Below are positions 37,279 to 44,315 of a stretch of DNA of 44,315 nucleotides, piece after piece. Source of the stretch: Methyloversatilis universalis (GTDB taxonomy: Bacteria > Pseudomonadota > Gammaproteobacteria > Methylococcales > Methylococcaceae); the NCBI GenBank assembly GCA_020723665.1, contig DYIL01000028.1:1-44315 (forward strand), given 5' to 3'. The translations under genes and the position numbers were made by a program. How positions within the stretch are numbered: position 1 is the first letter of the stretch; each line of letters starts with the position of its first letter. The notes below the pieces were generated by a model. That model saw nothing but the letters and a program-made list of their open reading frames with translations. It searched no databases and had not been told where the DNA came from.

Positions 37279-37743
37279 TTGAACTTCCTGCTTTTTGCAT
37301 CTACGCGCCGTCATTCTTTTTTGGCGCGAATCTTTATTTTCGCTCTGTTACTTATCACGTCCGAATCGGTGATTCCACAATCTGTAGTGGTACATCCGGA
37401 TGCTCCGGTTTCGGAACTCAGTCGGCAGGAAGCCAGAGCACTGTTCACTATGTCGCAGCGCTCATGGCGGGATGGTACTCCGGTGGTTGTCTTCGTTCTC
37501 CCCGACAGCAGCCCAATTCACAAAGAGTTCTGCAAAAAGCGCTTGGGGATGTTTGCTCACCAGCTCAGGCAAACCTGGGATCGCAAAGTGTTTTCAGGAA
37601 CCGGACAAGCCCCGGAACTTGCGTCGACTGTCGAGGAAATGCGCGTGCTGGTTTCGAAAACACCCGGCGCGATCGGTTACCTACCCGAGACGGAAGTCGA
37701 TCGCGGCGTACGCTCGATCAGGATTCGTGAAGGCGCCCAATGA
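37279..37743 (+). CDS. Short PstS-like secreted protein
   Basis: This 154-residue protein has a hydrophobic N-terminus (about 13-30, signal peptide) and a mature domain of the phosphate-binding, PstS-like kind. The signature is a SELSRQEARALFTMSQRSWRDG stretch, then FSGTGQAPEL and a GAIGYLP motif. It is half as long as a true PstS, and no pst transporter genes are near, so a phosphate-uptake role is doubtful; these short forms often act in sensing. Its stop overlaps the ATG of the outer-membrane protein gene (ATGA), so the two are co-translated. The TTG start is the only one in place, so it may be wrong. Confidence 0.75.
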   Translation: MNFLLFASTRRHSFLARIFIFALLLITSESVIPQSVVVHPDAPVSELSRQEARALFTMSQRSWRDGTPVVVFVLPDSSPIHKEFCKKRLGMFAHQLRQTWDRKVFSGTGQAPELASTVEEMRVLVSKTPGAIGYLPETEVDRGVRSIRIREGAQ

Positions 37744-38933
37744 TAAGTTCATTCTGTTCCAAAAGAATCCGATTTACGATTGTTTTGCTAGTTTTTTATA
37801 GTTGCCACGAGTCGTTCGCCGATTGGAAAGAAACGTTTCAGTACCACGGTTTTCTCAGCCAAAACTTTGTGTTGACGTCCGAAAACAATTTCTATGGCGA
37901 AAGTGAACGCGGAAGTTTCGACTTTGCGGAGGCCGGATTTAATGTTTCATTGCGTCCACTGAGCCGCTTGGGACTGGCAGCTCAATTACTGTATCGCCGT
38001 GCAGGCGAGTTGGAAGATGAAGAGGTACGGCTGGATTACGGTGTACTGGAATTTGCTGTTTTAGAGACTACAAAGGTACAAGCTGGATTACGTTTGGGAA
38101 GGGTGAAAAATCCGCTTGGATTGTATAACGAGACACGTGATGTAGCCTTTACTCGCCCTTCTATTTTTTTACCGCAAAGTATTTATTTTGATCGGACTCG
38201 AAATTGGGCGCTTTCGTCAGACGGCGGCCAGATGTATGGCCAGTACGAAAGTTCGATTGGCGAATTTTCGTTAAGGGTGAATGTTGGTGTGCCAACGATA
38301 GATAAGTCTCTGGAAGGATTGCTATTTGGTAGGAATCAAGCGGGTGAGTTCAACGGAAATCTATCTTATTTAGGCCAGTTTCTTTACGAATACCAGAGCG
38401 GTCTCATTCGCTTGGCATTTACCGCAGCTTCAGCACATACGCACTACTATCCGGGCGAGAATGATTTTTTTTCCAATGGTGATTTTTGGTTTCAGCCTTA
38501 CATTTTTTCAGCTCAGTATAATGGCGAACGCTTGTCAATAACTGGAGAGTATGCGCTCCGTAATGCTCGCATGAGACATTTTGGTCCATTGCTTCCAAAT
38601 ACAGCTTTCACAGGCGAAAGTTACTACATTCAGGGTGCTTACCGTCTCACCGACGACGTTGAGGCTGTGGCGCGCTACGACGTCTACTATCAGAATGTAA
38701 ACGATCGTTATGGCGAGAGATTTGAGCAGCGAACCGGTAGGCCAGGCTCAAGTCGCTTCGCCAAGGACTGGACGGTCGGTCTGCGTTGGGAAATTACCCC
38801 AAACTGGATGGCGCGGGCGGAGTATCATCGCGTACATGGCACCGGCTGGCTTGCGGACACGGAGAATCCGGATCCACAAAAACTCGACCCGGATTGGGAT
38901 TTGTTCGCGCTGGAACTCTCCTTTCGGTTTTAG
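37740..38933 (+). CDS. Predicted outer-membrane beta-barrel protein
   Basis: This is a 397-residue product with a signal peptide (about 1-28, ending ESFA). It is followed by many alternating amphipathic strands (YHGFLSQNFVLTSE, LRLGRVKNPLG, LSITGEYALRN, TVGLRWEITP) and ends in phenylalanine (LELSFRF), the usual BAM recognition end of outer-membrane barrels. It resembles porin-like proteins, but no named family is certain. Its gene is more AT-rich than neighbours, especially about 38040-38640, and forms a tight pair with the PstS-like gene. A transport or sensing role for a small anion is a guess from the partner. Confidence 0.72.
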   Translation: MISSFCSKRIRFTIVLLVFYSCHESFADWKETFQYHGFLSQNFVLTSENNFYGESERGSFDFAEAGFNVSLRPLSRLGLAAQLLYRRAGELEDEEVRLDYGVLEFAVLETTKVQAGLRLGRVKNPLGLYNETRDVAFTRPSIFLPQSIYFDRTRNWALSSDGGQMYGQYESSIGEFSLRVNVGVPTIDKSLEGLLFGRNQAGEFNGNLSYLGQFLYEYQSGLIRLAFTAASAHTHYYPGENDFFSNGDFWFQPYIFSAQYNGERLSITGEYALRNARMRHFGPLLPNTAFTGESYYIQGAYRLTDDVEAVARYDVYYQNVNDRYGERFEQRTGRPGSSRFAKDWTVGLRWEITPNWMARAEYHRVHGTGWLADTENPDPQKLDPDWDLFALELSFRF

Positions 38934-38961
38934 CGGTACATTGCGAGCCAGAGTAAGGCCG

Positions 38962-39804
38962 TCAGTATCCTTTTGACGTCAACTCCAAACCAGGCAGCAT
39001 GCCAGCAAGGCGTTCCACCCCGGTATCAATGGTTCCATCGGCGTAAAGCTCAATCCAGCGATAGCCCGGAGGAACTGCGTCGAGGGCAAAATCCGGACTT
39101 AGGGGTTTGAACTGAAAGCACGTTGAAGGAGTGGCGAGTAGGCGCAGTGGTCCGCGTGACTCGTCCATCGTTTGGTGAACGTGCCCGAATATCACGACGC
39201 GTGCACGCGGATATTTCCGTGTTATCGCCAAAAACTCGTCGGCATTTTCCAGAACCATGGTGTCCATCCACTGACTCCCGGCCGGAATGGGGTGGTGATG
39301 GAGCGCGATAAGAGTATAACGGTCGGGATATTCCATTAGCGATCTTTCGAGCAAGCCGAGCTGTTCATTCGACAGCCGTCCGCTCGCCTTGCCGCTGATG
39401 GTGCTGTCCAGGCAGATGATTTGCCACGAATCGAGCATTATTCGAGGCTGAATGTGAACGGTTTCGGTCGGCAGAAGTTCGGACATGAGCCAAGGATCGT
39501 CATGATTGCCCGGAAGGCAGTAACAGGGGATACCCAAGGCGGATAGCCGTTGCTTAAGTCGTTCGTAACTTGAAGTACACGGGTCCTGAACCAAATCGCC
39601 CGTCAACAGCGCCAAGTCCGGTTTCCAGGGGGTACGCATGGCGCGTTCCAGAACAGCCGCAAAGCTCCGCTCGGTTTCCACGCCTAGCAGTGTTTGGCCT
39701 GGTTCGGCGAGGAAATGAAAATCGGTGATATGAAGGATATGGGTGACTGCAGTTCTTATGCTTGGACGTGCATCCTCGCTGTCCTTGGGTCCGGGATCGC
39801 TCAT
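38962..39804 (-). CDS. cpdA: 3',5'-cyclic-AMP phosphodiesterase CpdA
   Basis: CpdA hydrolyses cAMP to AMP. The 280-residue metallophosphoesterase keeps all metal-site motifs: DFH (ITDFHFL), GDLVQD, GNHDD, HHHPIPAG and GHVH. Segments such as LLATPSTCFQFKP and the C-terminal SKGY also agree closely with E. coli CpdA. The ATG at 39804 is chosen (a TTG 27 bases upstream is the longer possibility) and fits the E. coli length of 275. No cAMP-related gene is adjacent. A repeat cluster lies right upstream. Confidence 0.92.
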   Translation of the reverse strand: MSDPGPKDSEDARPSIRTAVTHILHITDFHFLAEPGQTLLGVETERSFAAVLERAMRTPWKPDLALLTGDLVQDPCTSSYERLKQRLSALGIPCYCLPGNHDDPWLMSELLPTETVHIQPRIMLDSWQIICLDSTISGKASGRLSNEQLGLLERSLMEYPDRYTLIALHHHPIPAGSQWMDTMVLENADEFLAITRKYPRARVVIFGHVHQTMDESRGPLRLLATPSTCFQFKPLSPDFALDAVPPGYRWIELYADGTIDTGVERLAGMLPGLELTSKGY

Positions 39805-40157
39805 CTGAGTCTTATTCCATTTCTCAATCAAAAGGAAAACGTTCTAGGCCGGAATAAGCCCTTCGACTTCGCTCAGAACAGGCCCTTCGACAGGCTCAGG
39901 ACAGGCTCCGCGTTTCCGGCTTTCCTATCGATTCCGCGCGCCGGGAACGGCTTCGCCTCATCCCGGCCTACCATTAAAGAAATTTTCTTTTTGTTCGAAA
40001 AATGGAGTTAACCGCTTGCACAGGCCGTTTGTTGTGGGTACGCGCACCGAATTGACTGTGAGCGATAAAGTCACGGTTTTTTCTAGTAGACGAAACCTGC
40101 GATATACGCGATGTATGAGCCCGTCCGGAAATGACAGGGTTGCTGTCCGATTAGCAA
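39805..40157. other. Gap between cpdA and apt
   Basis: This 353 bp contains the composite repeat and, from 39975 on, a short A/T-rich palindrome (AAAGAAATTTTCTTT) that may help end a transcript. No gene of its own is seen. Confidence 0.5.
39845..39971. repeat. REP-like inverted repeats with an inserted tandem TTCGACAGG repeat
   Basis: One arm (TAGGCCGGAATAAGC at 39845-39859, continued by CGCGTTTCCGGC at 39909-39920) is split by two copies of the 23-24 bp TTCGAC...ACAGG unit. The other arm (39940-39971, GCCGGGAACGG to TCCCGGCCTAC) is nearly its reverse complement. The arms match those of the element inside lhr at 5418-5504, and the inserted units match 15808-15835. This suggests one repeat family was invaded by another. 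Confidence 0.75.
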
Positions 40158-40673
40158 TCAATAATGTAAGAGCGAATGGACAGGGTATCGTTCCAATTTT
40201 TTGCGTCCTTGTAGTTCGTCGAGTTCCACGACGAAAGCACAGCCGACGATTTCCGCGCCCAAAGATTCGACCAATTCGCAGCTGGCTTTAGCCGTGCCCC
40301 CGGTTGCCAACAGATCGTCTACCAAGAGGACTTTGTCTCCGGAACTTAAAGCATCGATATGTACCTCGAGGGCGGAAGAACCGTATTCAAGGTCGTAGTT
40401 GATGGTCTGTACGTCATAAGGGAGTTTGCCGGGTTTTCGAAGCGGTACGAATCCTACGCCCAGTTCCCACGCAACCAGTGATCCAAAAATGAAACCGCGT
40501 GCCTCCATGCCGGCAACGGCCGTGATTTCCCGGCCAAGGTAGGGATGCAGCAGGTGATGCACGGCCAGTCTCAGCGTGACCGGGTCTTTGACGAGAGGCG
40601 TAATGTCTTTGAAGAGAATTCCCGGCTTTGGAAAATCCGGAATGTCGCGGATGGCCGCTTTGAGCTTCTCCAT
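40158..40673 (-). CDS. apt: Adenine phosphoribosyltransferase
   Basis: Apt salvages adenine to AMP with PRPP. The 171-residue protein begins MEKLKAAIRDIPDFPKPGI, has MEARGFIFG and the PRPP-binding signature KVLLVDDLLATGGTA, and the usual length. I chose the ATG at 40673 because it lies one base after the dxs stop (TGATATG), a coupled arrangement; a longer upstream frame is only the end of dxs read in another phase. It is the last gene of the xseB-ispA-dxs group. Confidence 0.95.
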   Translation of the reverse strand: MEKLKAAIRDIPDFPKPGILFKDITPLVKDPVTLRLAVHHLLHPYLGREITAVAGMEARGFIFGSLVAWELGVGFVPLRKPGKLPYDVQTINYDLEYGSSALEVHIDALSSGDKVLLVDDLLATGGTAKASCELVESLGAEIVGCAFVVELDELQGRKKLERYPVHSLLHY

Positions 40674-40674
40674 A

Positions 40675-42594
40675 TCAAAGCCCCCGCGTGGCGACCGTGA
40701 CACGTGGAGCGGCGGGTTTCAGGGAGTTGCGGTTTCCCGCGTAGCGCTCGATGGCGCCGGCGATGCCCTCGGCGTCCAGGCCGCAAAGCGCCAGCAATTC
40801 TTCTCGGCTACCGTGATCGAGAAATCGATCCGGCAAACCGAGGTTGAGCACGGGAACGTAACACTGGCGAGCTTGGAGAAGCTCGTTGACGGCGCTGCCG
40901 GCTCCGCCGGCGACGACGTTGTCTTCGATCGTCACGAATATCTCGTGGGTTTTCGCGAGTTCCAGAATCAGCGCTTCGTCCAGCGGCTTCACGAAACGCA
41001 TGTTAGCTACCGTAGCGTCGATTCCTTCCCCGGCTTCGATCGCGGGGGCGAGCAAAGTACCGAAAGCGAGTATCGCGACCTTCTTGCCGCGACGCCGGAT
41101 TTCGCCTTTTCCGATCGGGAGCGCGGTCATCTCGGCGATGACGGGAACACCGGGACCTTTGCCGCGGGGGTAGCGGACGGCGGCGGGGCCGTCATGCTGA
41201 AATCCGGTGAAAAGCATCTGCCGGCATTCGTTCTCGTCGGACGGCGCCATGATCACCATGTTCGGAATGCAGCGCATGAAGCTTAGATCGAAGCTGCCGG
41301 CGTGCGTCGGTCCGTCGGGTCCAACCAGACCGGCGCGATCGATGGCGAAGAGTACCGGCAAATTCTGAAGTGCTACGTCGTGTATAAGCTGGTCGTAAGC
41401 GCGCTGCAGGAAAGTCGAATAAATCGCGACCACCGGCTTGTAGCCTTCGCAGGCCTGGCCTGCGGCCAAGGTTACCGCATGCTGTTCGGCGATGCCGACA
41501 TCGAAGTAGCGGTCCGGAAAGCGAGTCGAAAACTCCACGAGTCCCGAGCCCTCCCGCATCGCGGGCGTGATACCGAGCAGGCGGTGGTCCTTTTCCGCCA
41601 TGTCGCACAGCCATTGTCCGAAGACGTCGGTGAAACTCGGGCTTCCGGGTTTGGACTTCGGCAAATGATCCTTGCTGAGATCGAAGGATGAAACCCCGTG
41701 GTAAGCGACCGGATCTTTTTCTGCCGGCAAATATCCTTTGCCTTTCTTGGTGACGACGTGCAAGAACCGGGGGCCCGGCAAACCCCGGAGATTACGCAAG
41801 GTCGTAATCAAGGTATCTAGGTCATGGCCGTCGACCGGTCCGATGTAGTTGAAGCCCAATTCTTCGAACAAGGTCCCCGGAGCGACCATGCCTTTGACAT
41901 GTTCTTCCGCACGGCGAGCCAGTTCCCACACACTGGGCATGCTCCGCATCAGGATCTGCTTGCTGCCCTGTCGCACGGTCGAGTAGAACTTGCTGGAGAG
42001 GAGCCGTGCCAGGTAATTGTTGAGCGCTCCCACATTGGGCGAGATCGACATCTCGTTATCGTTGAGCACGACGAGCAGGTTGGCATCCAGCGCGCCCGCG
42101 TGGTTCAGCGCTTCGAACGCCATGCCGCCGGTCAAGCCGCCGTCACCGATAATGGCAACGGCGTGGGCTTCGCGCTTTTGAAGCGATGCAACAATCGCCA
42201 TTCCGAGCGCGGCGCTGATCGATGTGCTCGAGTGGCCGACGCCGAAACAGTCGTAAGGGCTCTCATCCCGATTCGGAAATGCGGAGAGTCCGTTTTTCTT
42301 GCGAATGGACGGTAATCTATCGCGGCGGCCGGTTAGGATTTTGTGGGGATAAGCCTGATGGCCCACATCCCAGACAAGCTTGTCTTCGGGGGTGTCGAAG
42401 ACATAGTGCAGGGCAATCGTGAGTTCGACCGCACCCAATCCGGCTGCCAAATGGCCACCCGACTGACTTACGCTGTCCAACAAAAACGCACGCAACTCGG
42501 CGGCGAGTTGGGGCAATTGGTCTTCGGGTAGGGCGCGTAAGTCCGCGGGGCTGCCGACGGTTTGTAGGAGAGGGTATTGGTTTGCTTTGTTCAT
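40675..42594 (-). CDS. dxs: 1-deoxy-D-xylulose-5-phosphate synthase
   Basis: Dxs joins pyruvate and glyceraldehyde 3-phosphate to start the MEP isoprenoid pathway, using thiamine diphosphate. The 639-residue protein has the TPP motif [18 protein letters not shown] (about residues 152-169), the [15 protein letters not shown] start as [10 protein letters not shown] and the later transketolase motif [17 protein letters not shown]. The C-terminal domain is complete. It follows ispA in the same direction across 160 bp, and ispA supplies the next isoprenoid product step. Confidence 0.97.
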   Translation of the reverse strand: MNKANQYPLLQTVGSPADLRALPEDQLPQLAAELRAFLLDSVSQSGGHLAAGLGAVELTIALHYVFDTPEDKLVWDVGHQAYPHKILTGRRDRLPSIRKKNGLSAFPNRDESPYDCFGVGHSSTSISAALGMAIVASLQKREAHAVAIIGDGGLTGGMAFEALNHAGALDANLLVVLNDNEMSISPNVGALNNYLARLLSSKFYSTVRQGSKQILMRSMPSVWELARRAEEHVKGMVAPGTLFEELGFNYIGPVDGHDLDTLITTLRNLRGLPGPRFLHVVTKKGKGYLPAEKDPVAYHGVSSFDLSKDHLPKSKPGSPSFTDVFGQWLCDMAEKDHRLLGITPAMREGSGLVEFSTRFPDRYFDVGIAEQHAVTLAAGQACEGYKPVVAIYSTFLQRAYDQLIHDVALQNLPVLFAIDRAGLVGPDGPTHAGSFDLSFMRCIPNMVIMAPSDENECRQMLFTGFQHDGPAAVRYPRGKGPGVPVIAEMTALPIGKGEIRRRGKKVAILAFGTLLAPAIEAGEGIDATVANMRFVKPLDEALILELAKTHEIFVTIEDNVVAGGAGSAVNELLQARQCYVPVLNLGLPDRFLDHGSREELLALCGLDAEGIAGAIERYAGNRNSLKPAAPRVTVATRGL

Positions 42595-42754
42595 TGATGT
42601 TGTGAGGCTTCAAACCAGGCTTATTCGCGGGTAAAAGACGATCCTGAATCAGGCGTCAATTGACCAATTATGAAACTGGGAGTATTCGCTTTCAAGGATA
42701 GTTTGTTCTTCGGGTGCCGTTTCAAGGAAGCGCTATCACTCTCGCCGTAAGGGC

Positions 42755-43657
42755 TCAGGCACGGCGCTCGATAATGAAACGCGACAGCGCACGGAGGATT
42801 TCCGCTTCGGCACCGAGGCTGGAAAGCGTGTCCAAAGCCTCTTCGTGAAGTTCGCGAGCCTTTTGTTTGGCTCCCGCCAGCCCTAAGAGCGCCGGATAAT
42901 TAGGCTTGTTATTGTCGCGATCCTTGCCTTGAGTCTTACCCAAGGTCTGGGTATCGCTTTCTTCGTCCAAAACATCGTCCTGGATTTGGAACGCGAGGCC
43001 TACGCATTTGGCGTAATGGTCCAGCTTGCCGGCGATGCCGCTGTCGAGCGACGGGTTGGCCAAGGCCGCCAGATTGACGCTAGCGCGAATGAGGGCACCG
43101 GTCTTTCGGATGTGCATGTTCTCGAGACTAGGGAGGTCGAGCGTTTTCCCCACAGAATCGAGGTCTATCGCCTGGCCCCCGACCATACCCAAGGACCCGC
43201 TCGCTGTCGCCAAGGTCTCGATCATCGCAAGCCGGCTGTCGGCGGGTACGGCAATGGACGAATCGTGGGCGAGGACGTGAAAGGCCAAGGCTTGCAGCGC
43301 ATCTCCGGCAAGGATGGCCGTTGCTTCATCGAACGCGATATGGCAGGTAGGCTTGCCGCGGCGCAGGTCGTCGTCGTCCATCGCCGGCAGATCGTCGTGA
43401 ATCAACGAATAAACGTGAACGAATTCCACCGCGCAGGCGGGGCCGTCGAGACATTCCCATGGAACGCCGACGGCTTGTCCGGTGGCGTAGGTCAACAATG
43501 GACGCAGCCTTTTTCCGCCTCCCAACACCGAGTAGCGCATGGCTTGATGTAGGCGTTCGGGCATGCGGTTAGCTGCCGGCAACCTGAGATCGAGGGCCGC
43601 TTCCGCTCGCGCCTGGCAGATCTGCATAAAACGATTCAAGTCGGTTTCAAGATTCAT
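42755..43657 (-). CDS. ispA: Farnesyl diphosphate synthase (IspA)
   Basis: IspA adds isopentenyl units to make farnesyl diphosphate. The 300-residue protein has the first aspartate-rich motif [10 protein letters not shown] (D88, D89, D94) and the second in QIQDDVLD, and the GGKRLRP substrate-binding stretch (residues 47-53). The size is normal for this class (E. coli 299). Its start overlaps the xseB stop by 11 bp, so the two are co-translated, as in many gammaproteobacteria. Confidence 0.96.
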   Translation of the reverse strand: MNLETDLNRFMQICQARAEAALDLRLPAANRMPERLHQAMRYSVLGGGKRLRPLLTYATGQAVGVPWECLDGPACAVEFVHVYSLIHDDLPAMDDDDLRRGKPTCHIAFDEATAILAGDALQALAFHVLAHDSSIAVPADSRLAMIETLATASGSLGMVGGQAIDLDSVGKTLDLPSLENMHIRKTGALIRASVNLAALANPSLDSGIAGKLDHYAKCVGLAFQIQDDVLDEESDTQTLGKTQGKDRDNNKPNYPALLGLAGAKQKARELHEEALDTLSSLGAEAEILRALSRFIIERRA

Positions 43658-43877
43658 CGGTAAAAGGTTTTAATGTGGGCTCTCCATTTTCTTCCAGCAA
43701 AATCTGGACCTTTTGTTCGGCTTCTTTCAAGGCTTTTTGGCAGAAGCGGGTCAATTGAATACCGCGCTCGAACAGTTTAAGCGATTCCTCCAAAGGGAGG
43801 TTGCCTTGTTCCATGCGTTCGACCAATTGTTCCAGTTCGGCCAGAGATTCTTCAAAATTCAGGTTCTTTTTGGCCAT
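43647..43877 (-). CDS. xseB: Exodeoxyribonuclease VII small subunit
   Basis: XseB forms exonuclease VII with XseA, which cuts single-stranded DNA from both ends. The 76-residue helical protein begins [20 protein letters not shown] and continues with [16 protein letters not shown], the family pattern. The ATG at 43877 is preferred over one at 43916 because it matches the family length and N-terminus. xseA is not in the window, which is normal for this gene pair. It leads the ispA-dxs-apt group. Confidence 0.93.
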   Translation of the reverse strand: MAKKNLNFEESLAELEQLVERMEQGNLPLEESLKLFERGIQLTRFCQKALKEAEQKVQILLEENGEPTLKPFTDES

Positions 43878-43928
43878 ATCCGCGTGTCCGACGAAAGATT
43901 CCGACACTTTGAGCAAGGGCGAACGCCG

Positions 43929-43937
43929 ATTATCTCA
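43929..43937 (-). promoter_or_regulatory. Possible extended -10 promoter for the xseB-ispA-dxs group
   Basis: On the minus strand TGA-GATAAT (43937 to 43929) resembles an extended -10. It would start a leader of about 45 bases before the xseB ATG. No good -35 hexamer precedes it. Confidence 0.3.
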
Positions 43938-44046
43938 GAAGTTGGAACTTGATAAAAACAGTCGGATTTTCGCGCTGTCGCCTGACCGAGACACATCGCG
44001 AGGCGAAAGCCGGGTCAGAAAACGTTCTGTCGCCCTGAATCCCGGG

Positions 44047-44315
44047 TTACTTAACGCTTACTGGCGTGTCTTGCAGACTGCCCCATTCGGTCCAAGAACC
44101 GTCGTAGACGGCGGCGGACTTGCAACCGAGGCAATACAGGCCGAGCGCGAGCACCGACGCGGTCACGCCCGTTCCGCAGGTGGTAACGATCGGTTTCTCG
44201 AGATCGATGCCGGCGCTCTCGAACTCCTTTCGGATTTCGGATGCGCGTTTCAAGCGCTGGGTGGTCTCGTCGACGAGTTTCTTGAAGAAAAGGTTCTTGC
44301 TTCCGGGAATATGGC
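44047..44315 (-). CDS. C-terminal end of a two-domain rhodanese-type sulfurtransferase, cut by window edge
   Basis: Eighty-nine residues are visible, reading in from the right edge (HIPGSKNLFFKKLVDE...). The active-site loop CGTGVTA holds the catalytic cysteine, and it is followed by LYCLGCKSAAVYDGSWTEWG, the pattern of the second domain of SseA-type 3-mercaptopyruvate/thiosulfate sulfurtransferases (usual loop CGSGVTA). The start lies outside the window. An internal TTG at 44253 is not the real start. The symbol is left blank because the first domain is not seen. Confidence 0.88.
   Translation of the reverse strand, partial: HIPGSKNLFFKKLVDETTQRLKRASEIRKEFESAGIDLEKPIVTTCGTGVTASVLALGLYCLGCKSAAVYDGSWTEWGSLQDTPVSVK

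Noticed and set aside
39958..40291. Small open frames on both strands between cpdA and apt
   Set aside because: They overlap the repeats or the end of apt and lack start signals.

Overview
The window looks like ordinary chromosome from a gammaproteobacterium of moderately high GC. The evidence is the gene set and its grouping: gcvR/bcp divergent from dapA-bamC-purL, xseB-ispA-dxs, a HAD phosphatase divergent from rppH, the CysG siroheme synthase fusion, and a monofunctional RelA. A free-living aerobe of the Methylococcales type is a reasonable guess, but no methane-oxidation gene is present, so that is inference. I saw no rRNA, tRNA, CRISPR array or intact insertion sequence.

Layout. 1-7300: a YcgR-type c-di-GMP effector, MobA, two lipoproteins and the large helicase Lhr, whose gene carries a REP-like inverted repeat translated in frame. 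7.5-13.4 kb: an orphan PAS histidine kinase, a decayed fragment resembling the C-terminus of penicillin-binding protein 1C, a type II NADH dehydrogenase, a 0.7 kb non-coding stretch with tandem hairpins, and a PAS-GGDEF diguanylate cyclase. 13.5-24.3 kb: housekeeping genes relA, a PIN-PhoH ATPase, bcp, gcvR, dapA, bamC and purL. 24.3-26.3 kb: an hsp20 gene behind a good sigma-32-type promoter, then an unfamiliar leftward cluster: a small secreted protein with a duplicated motif, two paralogous small membrane proteins, and a 28-codon ORF coupled to the second of them. 26.5-27.8 kb: a GH1 beta-glucosidase.

28.1-32.8 kb: an operon for an alternative (N-type) F1Fo ATPase in the order atpC-Q-B-E-F-A-G. 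The genes usually found with it for the catalytic beta subunit (atpD) and for AtpR are absent here, and the c subunit lacks residues typical of sodium-binding N-ATPase rings.

32.8-44.3 kb: an SDR, a Nudix hydrolase, cysG, tusA, a HAD-IB phosphatase and rppH. These are followed by an AT-richer pair (a short PstS-like secreted protein and an outer-membrane barrel), cpdA, then a leftward xseB-ispA-dxs-apt group for isoprenoid and purine salvage metabolism, and the C-terminal end of a rhodanese-type sulfurtransferase at the right edge.

Dispersed short repeats are a theme. There is a REP-like pair inside lhr and next to cpdA, a tandem 23-24 bp repeat after relA and next to cpdA, and a 139 bp inverted-repeat-bounded element whose terminal repeat supplies the bcp stop codon. 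The best candidates for something new are the small-protein cluster at 25.0-26.3 kb and the beta-less ATPase operon.
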